Notes: generated by a model from the letters alone, not told the origin. A stretch of DNA of 18,350 nt from DASVEE01 sp036399695 (GCA_036399695.1 DASWMP010000327.1:1-18350); one strand, 5' to 3'. Positions 1 to 6,753 are shown, counted from the stretch's first letter. Translations and numbers: made by a program.

Positions 1-12
1 TCCACCCTTCGT

Positions 13-90
13 GCGGCCGGAGGCCGCGGGGCCGCAATGTGGACTCAAGTACGGGCGAAGCCCGTGTAGGACAGACACTCTTGTCTGTCC
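13..90. repeat. Three consecutive short hairpins downstream of the M23 gene
   Basis: Three perfect inverted repeats follow each other: GCGGCC at 13-18 with GGCCGC at 22-27, ACGGGC at 51-56 with GCCCGT at 60-65, and GGACAGAC at 69-76 with GTCTGTCC at 83-90 (loop ACTCTT). They lie just past the stop of the minus-strand peptidase gene and could help end its transcript, although there is no T-run. The third hairpin resembles one at 18294-18314 (same stem pattern, loop AATCTT), so it probably belongs to a dispersed palindrome family. The structure is seen directly; the function is inferred. Confidence 0.6.
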
Positions 91-114
91 GGCTCCTGCC
101 ACAGCCCAGCAGCC

Positions 115-900
115 CTACTTCGTCCCGAAGCCGCCGCCCAACTGTGTGTGCACTTGAGCGCTCGACACATAGCTGGCGTTCGTCAGCACCGGGTACGGGT
201 TCACCATCTCGTCGTTGTCATTGATGGCGAAGTGCAGATGCGGAGGGGTGGTCTTCGCGTTGCCGGTGTTGCCGACGTACCCGAGGAGATCACCGGCCGA
301 CACTTCCATACCTTCGTAGATGCCGGCGGCCCAACGGTCGAGGTGCGCGTAATAGAACGATTGGCCGTTCTCGGTCGTCAGCCAGAGGCAGAGACCACCT
401 TTCGGCTGCTCGCCGATGAAGCTGATCACGCCGTCGACGACTGCCACGAGCGGCGTCCCCTTCGGGGCGAAGATATCGATACCCGTGTGTTTGCGCTTGC
501 CGCCGTCGCGTGGCTGGTGCCACGAATCGTAAAGCTGCCCGGTGCGCACGCCGACGACCGGCATCCGGAGCTGCATCGACTCGAGCGGGGCGAAGAGCGC
601 GCGGGCACGGTCGGCGAACTCCTTGTCCCGTTGCGACCTCGCGGAAGTCTTCGCGTCCGCCTTCTTCGGCGTCCGGTCGGCTTCGCGGGAGTTGTAGCGA
701 TTCAGGTCGGCGCGGAGCTGGGCGATCAGCTCCGTGAACTCGTCCTCTTCACCGCTGCCGGGAGAGGTCACGGCGGCAGACGAAGGCTGCGCGGAAGGCG
801 CAACGACGGTCGTCGTCGTCATGCAGGCGGTAAGGAAAAAGGGGCTGCTCAGCAGCGCAAACCTGCCGATCCACCCACTGCACGCGCGAAGGAGTTCCAT
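115..900 (-). CDS. M23 family peptidase, lipoprotein
   Basis: This is a probable zinc endopeptidase of the M23 (LytM/lysostaphin) family that cuts peptidoglycan cross-bridges or activates amidases. The protein has 261 residues. An N-terminal hydrophobic segment ends in a lipobox, LTAC with Cys26, so a lipid-anchored periplasmic or outer-membrane location is expected. A Ser/Thr/Pro-rich linker and a charged, probably helical stretch (about 50-110) precede the M23 domain (about 115-240). The zinc-site motifs are intact: HTGID (His138, Asp142), YAHLD (His186) and HLHF (His221, His223). Because all ligands are present it is probably active, unlike degenerate EnvC/NlpD-type members. The ATG at 900 has no clear Shine-Dalgarno sequence. 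It is the last of four minus-strand genes, 71 bp after radA, and may be co-transcribed with it. The family call is secure; the exact substrate is not known. Confidence 0.88.
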   Translation of the reverse strand: MELLRACSGWIGRFALLSSPFFLTACMTTTTVVAPSAQPSSAAVTSPGSGEEDEFTELIAQLRADLNRYNSREADRTPKKADAKTSARSQRDKEFADRARALFAPLESMQLRMPVVGVRTGQLYDSWHQPRDGGKRKHTGIDIFAPKGTPLVAVVDGVISFIGEQPKGGLCLWLTTENGQSFYYAHLDRWAAGIYEGMEVSAGDLLGYVGNTGNAKTTPPHLHFAINDNDEMVNPYPVLTNASYVSSAQVHTQLGGGFGTK

Positions 901-971
901 TCAGTTGTACCCGGGACGAAGAGGATGACGACGCCGGAGTGTAAGCGGCCCGCGACGTTTTTGTAAAGCTC

Positions 972-2324
972 CTACGGCTTCCGGAACAGGACCGCCGGTA
1001 TTTCCTCCAGCCGTCGAACTGGGACTACCTCGACATCGGCCCGCAGCTCGATCGCGTTCGATTGCGGGACGATCACCCGCTTGAAGCCGAGGGCTGCGGC
1101 TTCGCGGGCACGGAGGTCTGCCTGCGAGACGCTGCGGATCTCGCCGAGGAGTCCGACTTCGCCGAAGAGGACCACGTCGTGGGGGAGCGGAAGGTTTTGC
1201 TGTGACGACAGCACTGCCGCGATCACGCCGAGATCGAGCGCCGGCTCGTCCACCTGCAGGCCGCCGGCGATGTTGACGTAGATGTCGTGCTGACTGAAGT
1301 TGCCGCCCCCTTTGCGCTCCAGCACCGCGAGCAGCAGCGAGACGCGATTCGAATCCAGCCCCATGGCCATCCGCCGCGGTGACGGGAAGTGAGTGGGGGA
1401 GACGAGGGCCTGCATCTCGATGAGCAGCGGGCGCGTGCCTTCGACCGCCGCCACGATGGCGGAGCCGGGCGCCTGGCTGCGCTGCGAGATCAGCGCGGCC
1501 GAGGGGTTCGGCACCTCTTCGAGGCCGTCGTCATGCATCTCGAAGATCGCCACCTCGTTCACAGGGCCGAAGCGGTTTTTGTAGGCCCGCACGACACGGT
1601 AGTTCTGAAACTTTTCCCCCTCGAAGTAGAGGACCGTGTCGACGATGTGCTCGAGCGACTTCGGCCCGGCGATCGTCCCTTCCTTGGTGATGTGGCCGAT
1701 GAGGAAGATCGGGATGTTCAGCCGCTTGGCGGCCGTCATCAGCACACCGGCCGAATCGCGGACCTGTCCCACACTACCGGGTGTAGAGGCGTTCGAGGTC
1801 GTGTGGACCGTCTGGATGGAGTCGACGATGACCGCCGCCGGCTTCAGTTTCTCCACTTCCGCGAGGATCCGCTCGACGGAGGTCTCGGTGAACAGACGGA
1901 TGTTCTCGCTCATGGTCCCGAGCCTGCGGGCGCGCATGGCGATCTGCCGCGGCGACTCTTCGCCCGACACGTAGAGCACCGGTCCGTACGACGCCAATTC
2001 CTGCGCCGCCTGCAGCAACAGCGTCGACTTGCCGATGCCCGGCTCGCCGCCGACCAGCGTCACGGCGCCGATCACGAGTCCGCCGCCGAGGACGCGGTCG
2101 AGACTGGGGATGTGCGTGGAGATGCGAGGGGAGGCATCGGCGTCGACCGCCCCGATGGGCAGCGGCCCGCCGGCGGAGCTCATGGCCGTCGCCGGTCCGG
2201 GTGCCGCCGGCAGCTCTTCCTGCGCGTACGAGTTCCAGGCGTTGCACTCCGGGCAGCGCCCGAGCCATTTGGTCGCCTGGTTGCCACAGTCGGTGCAGGA
2301 GTAGATGACCGCTTTTTTTGCCAC
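972..2324 (-). CDS. radA: DNA repair protein RadA (Sms)
   Basis: RadA is a RecA-like ATPase/helicase that drives branch migration during homologous recombination and repair in the cytoplasm. Counting from the GTG at 2324 (450 residues), the protein begins with a four-Cys zinc finger (Cys10, Cys13, Cys24, Cys27). Then come Walker A GGEPGIGKST (92-101), Walker B VIVDS (165-169), the RadA-specific KNRFG motif (249-253) and a C-terminal Lon-like domain (roughly 280-450). Length and domain order are typical. An in-frame GTG at 2354 would add 10 residues. I prefer 2324 because RadA proteins usually start about 10 residues before the first Cys, and because TACAAT lies exactly 6 nt before this GTG, suggesting a leaderless start. 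The gene lies between the DUF1906-like gene and the M23 gene on the same strand. Confidence 0.93.
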   Translation of the reverse strand: MAKKAVIYSCTDCGNQATKWLGRCPECNAWNSYAQEELPAAPGPATAMSSAGGPLPIGAVDADASPRISTHIPSLDRVLGGGLVIGAVTLVGGEPGIGKSTLLLQAAQELASYGPVLYVSGEESPRQIAMRARRLGTMSENIRLFTETSVERILAEVEKLKPAAVIVDSIQTVHTTSNASTPGSVGQVRDSAGVLMTAAKRLNIPIFLIGHITKEGTIAGPKSLEHIVDTVLYFEGEKFQNYRVVRAYKNRFGPVNEVAIFEMHDDGLEEVPNPSAALISQRSQAPGSAIVAAVEGTRPLLIEMQALVSPTHFPSPRRMAMGLDSNRVSLLLAVLERKGGGNFSQHDIYVNIAGGLQVDEPALDLGVIAAVLSSQQNLPLPHDVVLFGEVGLLGEIRSVSQADLRAREAAALGFKRVIVPQSNAIELRADVEVVPVRRLEEIPAVLFRKP

Positions 2325-2330
2325 GGGTGG

Positions 2331-2336
2331 ATTGTA
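2331..2336 (-). promoter_or_regulatory. -10-like box directly before radA (possible leaderless start)
   Basis: On the minus strand TACAAT, one base from the TATAAT consensus, is followed by 6 nt and then the GTG start of radA. There is no Shine-Dalgarno sequence. This spacing would put the transcription start at or next to the start codon. No good -35 box is seen. The site is one of several with the same geometry in this window. Confidence 0.45.
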
Positions 2337-2390
2337 CGCGGTGGGTGTGGCCACACTACGGGGCGTAGAAATTACAGGGGAATGGGTGGC

Positions 2391-3122
2391 CTACACCGGC
2401 CCCGGAATCGCCAGTCTCCCGAGCAACGACTCCTCCACCTCCAGATCGGGGTTGATCCAGTCGTAATCGATTTCATCGCAGTCGATGGCGTACTGCCAGA
2501 TCATCACCGGAAACGGCAGCGGATCGGCCGGCATCAGAAAAGCCGGCTCCCAGTCCGGGTTGGGCCGCGTGCAGGCGCCGCCGCGCATGCGGAACACCCA
2601 TCCGCCTTCGCAGGGAAACCCGAGCCGTTGCGCCTCGATCAGCGCCCGCCAGGTGGTGGGCTGGTTCTGCCGGCAGTACACAGCCGGCTGCACGGTGAAG
2701 CGCCCCTCGCTGATCGCGAGGCTGTGACGCACGAGCGACGACGACCAGCCGATGTAGTAGTCGACCGACAGGTTCGGGTGATCGGTCCCGGTCCCTTCGA
2801 CGTCGAGGAACATCAGCAGTTCACTCTTCACGCCGGCCAGATGTTCTTCCCCCATCGCCTGCACGAACGCTTCGACGTTCTCGATCGCATCCGCCGCCCC
2901 TTGCGCCGCCGTCCCGGCGACGTTCCGCGTCTGGCGGGCGATCGGCAGCAGCCGGATGCGGTTGTCGCGCAGGATCTTCGCCTCCGCCCGCGGCTGAAAG
3001 TCCTCGGCGAACCCCGGCCGTTTGAAGTACCGCGCCCAGAACAACGGCGTCATCCCGAGCCGCCGCCGCGCCGTGTCGAGCCGCGCCTGGGTGATGGGGA
3101 CGAAGGTGTCGATGCCGAACAT
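2391..3122 (-). CDS. DUF1906 / GH25-like TIM-barrel protein
   Basis: This is a 243-residue cytoplasmic-looking protein with no signal peptide or membrane segment. Its pattern resembles the glycoside-hydrolase-like DUF1906 (Rv2525c-like) and GH25 barrels. It opens with FGIDTF (Asp5) on a putative first strand, has an acidic strand end FLDVEG (105-110), a PAVYC strand (about 146-150) and a WQYAID segment near the C-terminus. These are the places where this superfamily carries its acidic active-site residues and aromatic platform. The substrate is unknown; peptidoglycan or another glycan would be expected if it were secreted. The ATG at 3122 is chosen because an ACGAGG Shine-Dalgarno lies 8 nt upstream and because the longer reading would translate the repeat at 3184-3237. 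It lies between ansA and radA on the same strand. The family assignment is moderate; a real hydrolase activity is unproven. Confidence 0.62.
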   Translation of the reverse strand: MFGIDTFVPITQARLDTARRRLGMTPLFWARYFKRPGFAEDFQPRAEAKILRDNRIRLLPIARQTRNVAGTAAQGAADAIENVEAFVQAMGEEHLAGVKSELLMFLDVEGTGTDHPNLSVDYYIGWSSSLVRHSLAISEGRFTVQPAVYCRQNQPTTWRALIEAQRLGFPCEGGWVFRMRGGACTRPNPDWEPAFLMPADPLPFPVMIWQYAIDCDEIDYDWINPDLEVEESLLGRLAIPGPV

Positions 3123-3183
3123 GTCGTGTACCTCGTTGTCGGTTGTCCGTTTTTGTGTCGGTAGTTTCCGGTTGTTGGTTGTT

Positions 3184-3237
3184 GGTTTTTGGTGCTGCGC
3201 TACGCGTCGATCGCCGTGAAGCGCAGCACCAAAAACC
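3184..3237. repeat. Inverted repeat, family A, copy 1
   Basis: GGTTTTTGGTGCTGCGC at 3184-3200 pairs perfectly (17 bp) with its reverse complement at 3221-3237 around a 20-nt loop. The outer arms continue imperfectly into GTTGTTGG-type sequence on the left and CCCAAAA iterations on the right. The 40-bp core (TGCTGCGCTACGCG, 8 variable bases, CGTG, 2 variable bases, GCGCAGCA) recurs in the opposite orientation at 11162-11201. It lies in the 174-bp gap between the ansA stop and the start of the DUF1906-like gene. It could act as an RNA hairpin or a transcript end; it looks like a dispersed REP-type element. Confidence 0.8.
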
Positions 3238-3240
3238 AAA

Positions 3241-3277
3241 AACCCAAAACCCAAAACCCAAAACCAACCCCCCCCCC
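3241..3277. repeat. CCCAAAA heptamer repeat plus C10 tract (G-quadruplex-prone on minus strand)
   Basis: C-runs recur at an exact 7-bp period: CCC at 3243, 3250 and 3257, then CC at 3264, followed by ten Cs at 3268-3277. The minus strand, which is the coding direction of both neighbours, therefore reads G10, TTGGTTTT, GGG, TTTT, GGG, TTTT, GGG. That fits a classical four-run G-quadruplex pattern. It sits directly next to the hairpin at 3184-3237, between ansA and the DUF1906-like gene. The sequence is certain; a structural or regulatory role is inferred. Confidence 0.7.
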
Positions 3278-3296
3278 AAAAGAACGCCCCCGTCCT

Positions 3297-4319
3297 CTAC
3301 TCCCTCACCGTCATCTCTCCGCACAAATCCCGCTGCATCTCTTTCGCAACTCGTGCCGGGTCGAAGCCCTGACTGAAAAGGTAGTACAACTTTGCGAGCG
3401 CGGCCTCAGCGGTCATGTCGCGGCCGCTGAGGACGCCGGCTCGGGCCAGGGCGGAACCGGCGGCGTATTCTTCGAGGTTGACCGTTCCTTCCAGGCATTG
3501 CGTGCAGTCGATGATGACGACACCGCGGGCGGTCGCTTCCTCGATGGCGTCGAGGAAGTCGCGGTCCTGATCCGGGCCGTTGCCGACGCCGTAGGCTTCG
3601 AGCACGAGCCCCTGCAGTGGTGGCCGCAGCAGGTTGCGCACGAGCTCGTGCGTGATGCCCGGAAAGAGCCGCAGCGCGCTGACGATCGGGCGCGTCAGCT
3701 CACGCACCTCCAGTTGGCTGTCGTCGCCCGCCGGCTTCCGGACCAGATCCCAGTTGATTTCGATGTCGATGCCGACCGTGCCGAGAGGGAGGAAGTTCGG
3801 CGAATCGAACGCGGCGAAGCCGTCGGCGCTCACCTTCGTCGAACGGCAACCACGCAGCAGACGTCCGCCGAAATAGAGGCAGACCTCCGGGATTGCGTAG
3901 TTGGCCGCGATGAGCAGCGACGTGATGAGGTTCTCGCGCGCGTCGTTGCGCACCTCGCAGAGCGGAATCTGCGACCCGCTGATGATGACCGGCTTCCGCA
4001 GTCCATGCAGCATGAACGGCAGCGCCGAAGCCGTGTACGCCATCGTGTCCGTGCCGTGCAGCACGACGAAGCCGTCGTAGTCGTCGTAGTTCGCCGCGAG
4101 GTCGTGAGCGATCTTCACCCACTCCCGTGGTGTCATGTTCGCCGAATCGAGGAGCGGGTCGTACTCATGGATCCGAAACTCCGGCATCGACGGATGCTGC
4201 AGCTCCGGCATCGCCTCCATCTGCTGTTGCAGATATCCCGGCTCCGGACCCCACCCGCTCTCGGTGCGCCGCATCCCGATGGTTCCGCCCGTGTACGCGA
4301 TGTAAACGCGCTTGCGCAT
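3297..4319 (-). CDS. ansA: L-asparaginase, cytoplasmic type I
   Basis: It hydrolyses L-asparagine to aspartate and ammonia. The 340-residue protein matches the E. coli AnsA layout throughout and is nearly the same length (338). The first catalytic Thr is in TGGTIGM (Thr13). The second triad is Thr90-Asp91 in HGTDTMAYTASAL with Lys162 in STKVSADGF. No signal peptide is present, so it should be the low-affinity cytoplasmic enzyme, not the periplasmic type II. The allosteric region includes DCTQC, close to the TQC segment of E. coli AnsA. The ATG at 4319 is chosen by family length; upstream sequence in frame is low-complexity and has no homology. There is no Shine-Dalgarno, but TAATCT lies 8 nt before the ATG. 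It is the first gene of the leftmost minus-strand group and diverges from the YjbR-like gene. Confidence 0.93.
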   Translation of the reverse strand: MRKRVYIAYTGGTIGMRRTESGWGPEPGYLQQQMEAMPELQHPSMPEFRIHEYDPLLDSANMTPREWVKIAHDLAANYDDYDGFVVLHGTDTMAYTASALPFMLHGLRKPVIISGSQIPLCEVRNDARENLITSLLIAANYAIPEVCLYFGGRLLRGCRSTKVSADGFAAFDSPNFLPLGTVGIDIEINWDLVRKPAGDDSQLEVRELTRPIVSALRLFPGITHELVRNLLRPPLQGLVLEAYGVGNGPDQDRDFLDAIEEATARGVVIIDCTQCLEGTVNLEEYAAGSALARAGVLSGRDMTAEAALAKLYYLFSQGFDPARVAKEMQRDLCGEMTVRE

Positions 4320-4613
4320 GCGCGGCGAGATTAACAGACGCGCGCACGCTTCGCGCGCGTAGTCCACGGCGGCGGCGTAGTCGCTGGCGGCGAGGCGATG
4401 GTATGAAGGTTGTGCAGGACCATGAAGCGGGTGAGCAACGTTCCTACGCTGTCGCACCGCGCCAGCAGTGCCATTGTCGTGAGGGCGAGCTCGCGCGAGA
4501 TCGCTGCCGCGTCGTCAAGAGCGCCGACGCGCATCTTCGCGAGCGGGCGCTGACGTACTGACTCGATTTCGGGGGGAGATTGCCGGTACGAGGTTGATTG
4601 TACGATGTCACCC
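4320..4613. other. Divergent intergenic region between ansA and the yjbR-like gene
   Basis: About 290 bp without a convincing gene. Close to ansA there is a minus-strand TAATCT (4328-4333) that could be its -10 box. Just upstream of that is a perfect 8-bp inverted repeat, ACGCGCGC (4338-4345) and GCGCGCGT (4353-4360), at the place of a -35 box or operator. The far end holds the putative yjbR promoter. A minus-strand reading at about 4460-4534 faintly recalls the start of a GNAT acetyltransferase (DDAAAIS) but breaks down quickly, so I do not call it a gene. Confidence 0.4.
4601..4606 (+). promoter_or_regulatory. -10-like box before the yjbR-like gene (possible leaderless start)
   Basis: TACGAT is followed by 7 nt and the ATG at 4614. 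There is no Shine-Dalgarno at normal distance from that ATG. A weak TTGCCG lies 15 bp upstream (4580-4585). The same TACGAT box precedes the porin gene by 6 nt. Confidence 0.4.
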
Positions 4614-4982
4614 ATGGCGAAGAAGACGTTGCAATCACTGGAGCTGGAACTGCGCGATTTCGCGATGGCATATCCGGAGGCGGTCGAGGAAAGCCCCTGG
4701 GGTCATCGCGCCATCAAGGTGAAGGGAAAGACGTTCGTCTTTCTCGGCGGCGAGAAGAACGAGGAGGAGCTGAGTCTTTCGGCGAAGCTGCCGCAGTCGC
4801 GCGACATGGCTGCCGATCTGCCGTTCGCCGAGCCGACCGGATATGGCCTTGGCAAAAGCGGTTGGGTGACGGCGCGCTTCAAGAAAGTCGGCGACGTGCC
4901 TCTGGACCTCATGAAGTCGTGGATCGACGAGAGCTATCGCGCCATCGCACCGAAGAAGCTGGCGAAGACGCTCGACGCCTAG
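4614..4982 (+). CDS. YjbR/MmcQ family protein (DUF419)
   Basis: This is a 122-residue small alpha/beta protein of the YjbR/MmcQ (CyaY-like fold, DUF419) family. The family's typical pattern is visible: an N-terminal helix ending in FAMAYPEA, the ESPWGHRAIKVKGKTF strand pair, a charged loop, PFAEPTGYGLGKSGWVTARF and a C-terminal helical WIDESYRAIAPKKLA segment. Members may bind DNA, but no biochemical role is established for most. The ATG at 4614 fits the family start and a -10-like TACGAT 7 nt upstream; an ATG at 4605 would add three residues. It diverges from ansA and converges with the small Cys-rich gene at 5013-5165. The family call is good and the function unknown. Confidence 0.85.
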   Translation: MAKKTLQSLELELRDFAMAYPEAVEESPWGHRAIKVKGKTFVFLGGEKNEEELSLSAKLPQSRDMAADLPFAEPTGYGLGKSGWVTARFKKVGDVPLDLMKSWIDESYRAIAPKKLAKTLDA

Positions 4983-5012
4983 CCGGCGGAATCGTGGACG
5001 GGGGAGGGCGAG

Positions 5013-5165
5013 TCAGAACGGGCAGTCGTCGCAGCCGGAGCCGCAGCAGCTCGGCTCGGCCGCCGGGCGCCAGCGGGGAGCCGGCGGCGGAGTCGCCTCT
5101 GCCGGAGCCGACGGCGTTTCTTCCGCTTCTGGCGGCGGTTGTTCCTTTTCGTGCAGGTCGGTCAC
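5013..5165 (-). CDS. Small Cys-tailed protein (oxidoreductase-like CCGSGC motif)
   Basis: This putative 50-residue protein starts at GTG 5165. The first 38 residues are rich in Pro, Ala and Glu and probably disordered. The end is CCGSGCDDCPF with Cys40, Cys41, Cys45 and Cys48. This closely resembles the CC-x-x-GC-x-x-C core of the small 'oxidoreductase-like' domain (PF09791 type), here placed at the extreme C-terminus. Four closely spaced Cys suggest metal binding or a redox role. The reading frame stays open far upstream, but that part is antisense to the porin gene. The start is uncertain: GGAGGG lies about 17 nt upstream, farther than usual. It fills the otherwise empty 234-bp gap between the YjbR-like and porin genes. 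I believe it because a precise Cys motif ends exactly at the stop. Confidence 0.5.
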   Translation of the reverse strand: MTDLHEKEQPPPEAEETPSAPAEATPPPAPRWRPAAEPSCCGSGCDDCPF

Positions 5166-5204
5166 GGTTCGTCGAACGAATGAGCCCTCCGCTCTAATCC
5201 AGCT

Positions 5205-5210
5205 TACGAT
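5205..5210 (+). promoter_or_regulatory. -10-like box before the porin gene (possible leaderless start)
   Basis: TACGAT is followed by 6 nt and the ATG of the porin gene, and no Shine-Dalgarno is visible. The -35 position holds nothing close to TTGACA. The geometry would place the transcription start on or next to the ATG. Confidence 0.4.
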
Positions 5211-5216
5211 TTTGCG

Positions 5217-6224
5217 ATGAGATCCACGGTCACGGTTGCTGCCCTCCTGTTCGCCTTCTCCGTGGCCGCTCAGCAGCCGGCCGAGAAACCGGCACCGCCT
5301 GTGACCATTTCCGGGCTGATGTTCGGCGACTACTACTACATGGCCCGAAGTCATCGCGCCGACGTTGAAGGGAAGAACGGTTTCTGGATCCGCCGCGCCT
5401 ATCTCACGTTCGACAAGGACCTCGGCGACGACTTCTCGGCGCGGCTCCGCTTCGAGGTCAACCAGCCGGGCGATTTCACCACGAACAGCACCCTCCAGCC
5501 GTTCGTGAAGGATGCCTGGGTGAAGTGGAAGCGGAGCCCGGCGCTCGAGATCACGGCCGGCCTCTCGCCAACGCCGACATGGGAAACGGTGGAGCGCGTG
5601 TGGGGCTACCGCCCCGTCGAGCGGACACCCGGCGATTTCTACCGCCTCGGCGCCTCGCGCGAGCTGGGGATCGGCCTCGCCGGTGCGCTCGACGCGCGGA
5701 AGCGTCTCCGCTATCACTTCACCTTCGGCAACGGCGCGGGCGCCGGCACGGAGACCAACGAAGGGAAGAAGGCGGCGCTCGCCGTGAGCTTCGCTCCCAC
5801 GTCGGAGACGATTTTCGAGGCGTACGGCGACCGCGAAGATCGTCCGGGCGCGACAGACCGCACGCTGCTCCAGGCATTCGGCGCCGTCCAGAAGAAGGGC
5901 TTCCGCGCCGGCGTCCAGTACATGCACCAGATCCGGCAGGGGGGCCCGACGATCGATGTCGGTTCAGTCTTCGCCGTGAAGAATCTCCGCGACGACCTGG
6001 CCGTCCTGGCGCGCGTCGACCGTCTCTTCGATCCTCTCCCGGACGGGGAGACGACGCCCTACCACCCGCTCAGCAATCGCTCCGAGGCCACGCTCTTCAT
6101 CGCCGGCGTCGACTGGAAAATCCACCGCTACGTCAGCGTGATCCCGAACCTTGAAGTCGTGACCTACGATGAGGACGTGGAGATTGATGTGGTGCCGCGG
6201 TTGACGTTCAGTCTGGTGTTCTAA
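5217..6224 (+). CDS. Outer-membrane porin, OprO/OprP-like
   Basis: This 335-residue protein probably forms a beta-barrel channel in the outer membrane. A signal peptide (about 1-18, cut near AA-Q) is followed by a short Pro-rich linker and ISGLMFGDYYYM. Then GFWIRRAYLTFDKDLGDDFSARLRFEV gives the alternating strand pattern and RRAYL..D...FSARLRFE-type signature seen in phosphate-selective porins O and P. The chain ends in an aromatic-rich strand with C-terminal Phe335, the usual signal for barrel assembly. Strands alternate regularly through the C-terminal half. It is shorter than typical OprP (about 410 residues), so the barrel may be smaller. The substrate cannot be told. It diverges from the small Cys-tailed gene and is followed 41 bp later by the coiled-coil gene on the same strand. 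Confidence 0.75.
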   Translation: MRSTVTVAALLFAFSVAAQQPAEKPAPPVTISGLMFGDYYYMARSHRADVEGKNGFWIRRAYLTFDKDLGDDFSARLRFEVNQPGDFTTNSTLQPFVKDAWVKWKRSPALEITAGLSPTPTWETVERVWGYRPVERTPGDFYRLGASRELGIGLAGALDARKRLRYHFTFGNGAGAGTETNEGKKAALAVSFAPTSETIFEAYGDREDRPGATDRTLLQAFGAVQKKGFRAGVQYMHQIRQGGPTIDVGSVFAVKNLRDDLAVLARVDRLFDPLPDGETTPYHPLSNRSEATLFIAGVDWKIHRYVSVIPNLEVVTYDEDVEIDVVPRLTFSLVF

Positions 6225-6230
6225 CCGAGG

Positions 6231-6258
6231 TTGCGCGCGGCTTCGACCGAGGTAAGAT
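6231..6258 (+). promoter_or_regulatory. Putative promoter of the coiled-coil gene
   Basis: TTGCGC (6231-6236), a 16-bp spacer and TAAGAT (6253-6258) are followed by 7 nt and the ATG at 6266. No well-spaced Shine-Dalgarno is present (GAGG is 12 nt away), so a leaderless transcript is plausible. It begins just after the porin stop. Confidence 0.42.
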
Positions 6259-6265
6259 CTCTGCG

Positions 6266-6700
6266 ATGGATGATGACGTCAAAGAACTGCTGCACCTGAT
6301 GCGGCAGGAGAACGCGGAGACCCGTAAGCACCTCGAAGAAGTCGTTGCGGCGATGAGACACGAGAACGCCGCCGCGCACGCGGAGACGCGCAAGCACTCC
6401 GAAACTCTGGCTGCGGATACGCGCCAGCACTCCGAAACTATGGCGGCGGAGACGCGCCAGCAGTTGGTCGAAGTCGCTTCTTCGATACGGAAAGAGAGCG
6501 TCGTAGCTCATGAGGAAACGCGCCGGCACTTTGACATCGTGGCCGAAGGACTGCGGCACGAATTGCGGCTTGTCTCTGAAAGCGTCGCGTTTCTGGGGGA
6601 GAAGGTCGACCGGCTCGATGCACACTTTGGGCAGATCACGGATCACCTTGATGTGCGTGTGACGCGATTGGAAGCCGAGTCCTGGCGGCGCCGGCAGTGA
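6266..6700 (+). CDS. Hendecad-repeat coiled-coil protein
   Basis: This 144-residue soluble protein is not recognised as a named family. After a 17-residue head (MDDDVKELL...) it consists of eleven 11-residue units in perfect register from residue 18 to 138, then SWRRRQ. Units read like ETRKHLEEVVA, ETRKHSETLAA, DTRQHSETMAA, ETRQQLVEVAS and ETRRHFDIVAE: an acidic first residue, Arg at position 3, often His at position 5 and hydrophobics at 7-10. Units 40-50 and 51-61 are also near-identical at the DNA level (33-bp repeats), pointing to recent duplication. Period 11 predicts a nearly straight or slightly right-handed coiled coil. There is no signal peptide or membrane segment, so it is probably a cytoplasmic rod or scaffold. 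It converges on ftsH with a shared terminator. Confidence 0.75.
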   Translation: MDDDVKELLHLMRQENAETRKHLEEVVAAMRHENAAAHAETRKHSETLAADTRQHSETMAAETRQQLVEVASSIRKESVVAHEETRRHFDIVAEGLRHELRLVSESVAFLGEKVDRLDAHFGQITDHLDVRVTRLEAESWRRRQ

Positions 6701-6725
6701 GAACGAACACACCGCCGCAAAACCA

Positions 6726-6753
6726 AAACGCCGGCCCTTTCAGGCCGGCGTTT
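6726..6753. terminator. Bidirectional intrinsic terminator between the coiled-coil gene and ftsH
   Basis: A perfect 11-bp stem, AAACGCCGGCC (6726-6736) with GGCCGGCGTTT (6743-6753), encloses a 6-nt loop. It is followed by T-rich sequence on the plus strand and by GGTTTTG on the minus strand. It starts 26 bp after the coiled-coil stop and ends 4 bp from the ftsH stop, so it can end both convergent transcripts. Confidence 0.9.

Noticed and set aside
1389..3164. 591-residue plus-strand frame across radA and the DUF1906-like gene
   Set aside because: It is Arg/His/Gly-rich, spans two well-supported minus-strand genes, and shows no recognisable domain.
4331..4615. 94-residue minus-strand frame upstream of ansA with a GNAT-like DDAAAIS start
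   Set aside because: Resemblance covers only about 20 residues. There is no ribosome binding site, and the rest is low-complexity. It could be a remnant of an acetyltransferase but the evidence is too thin.
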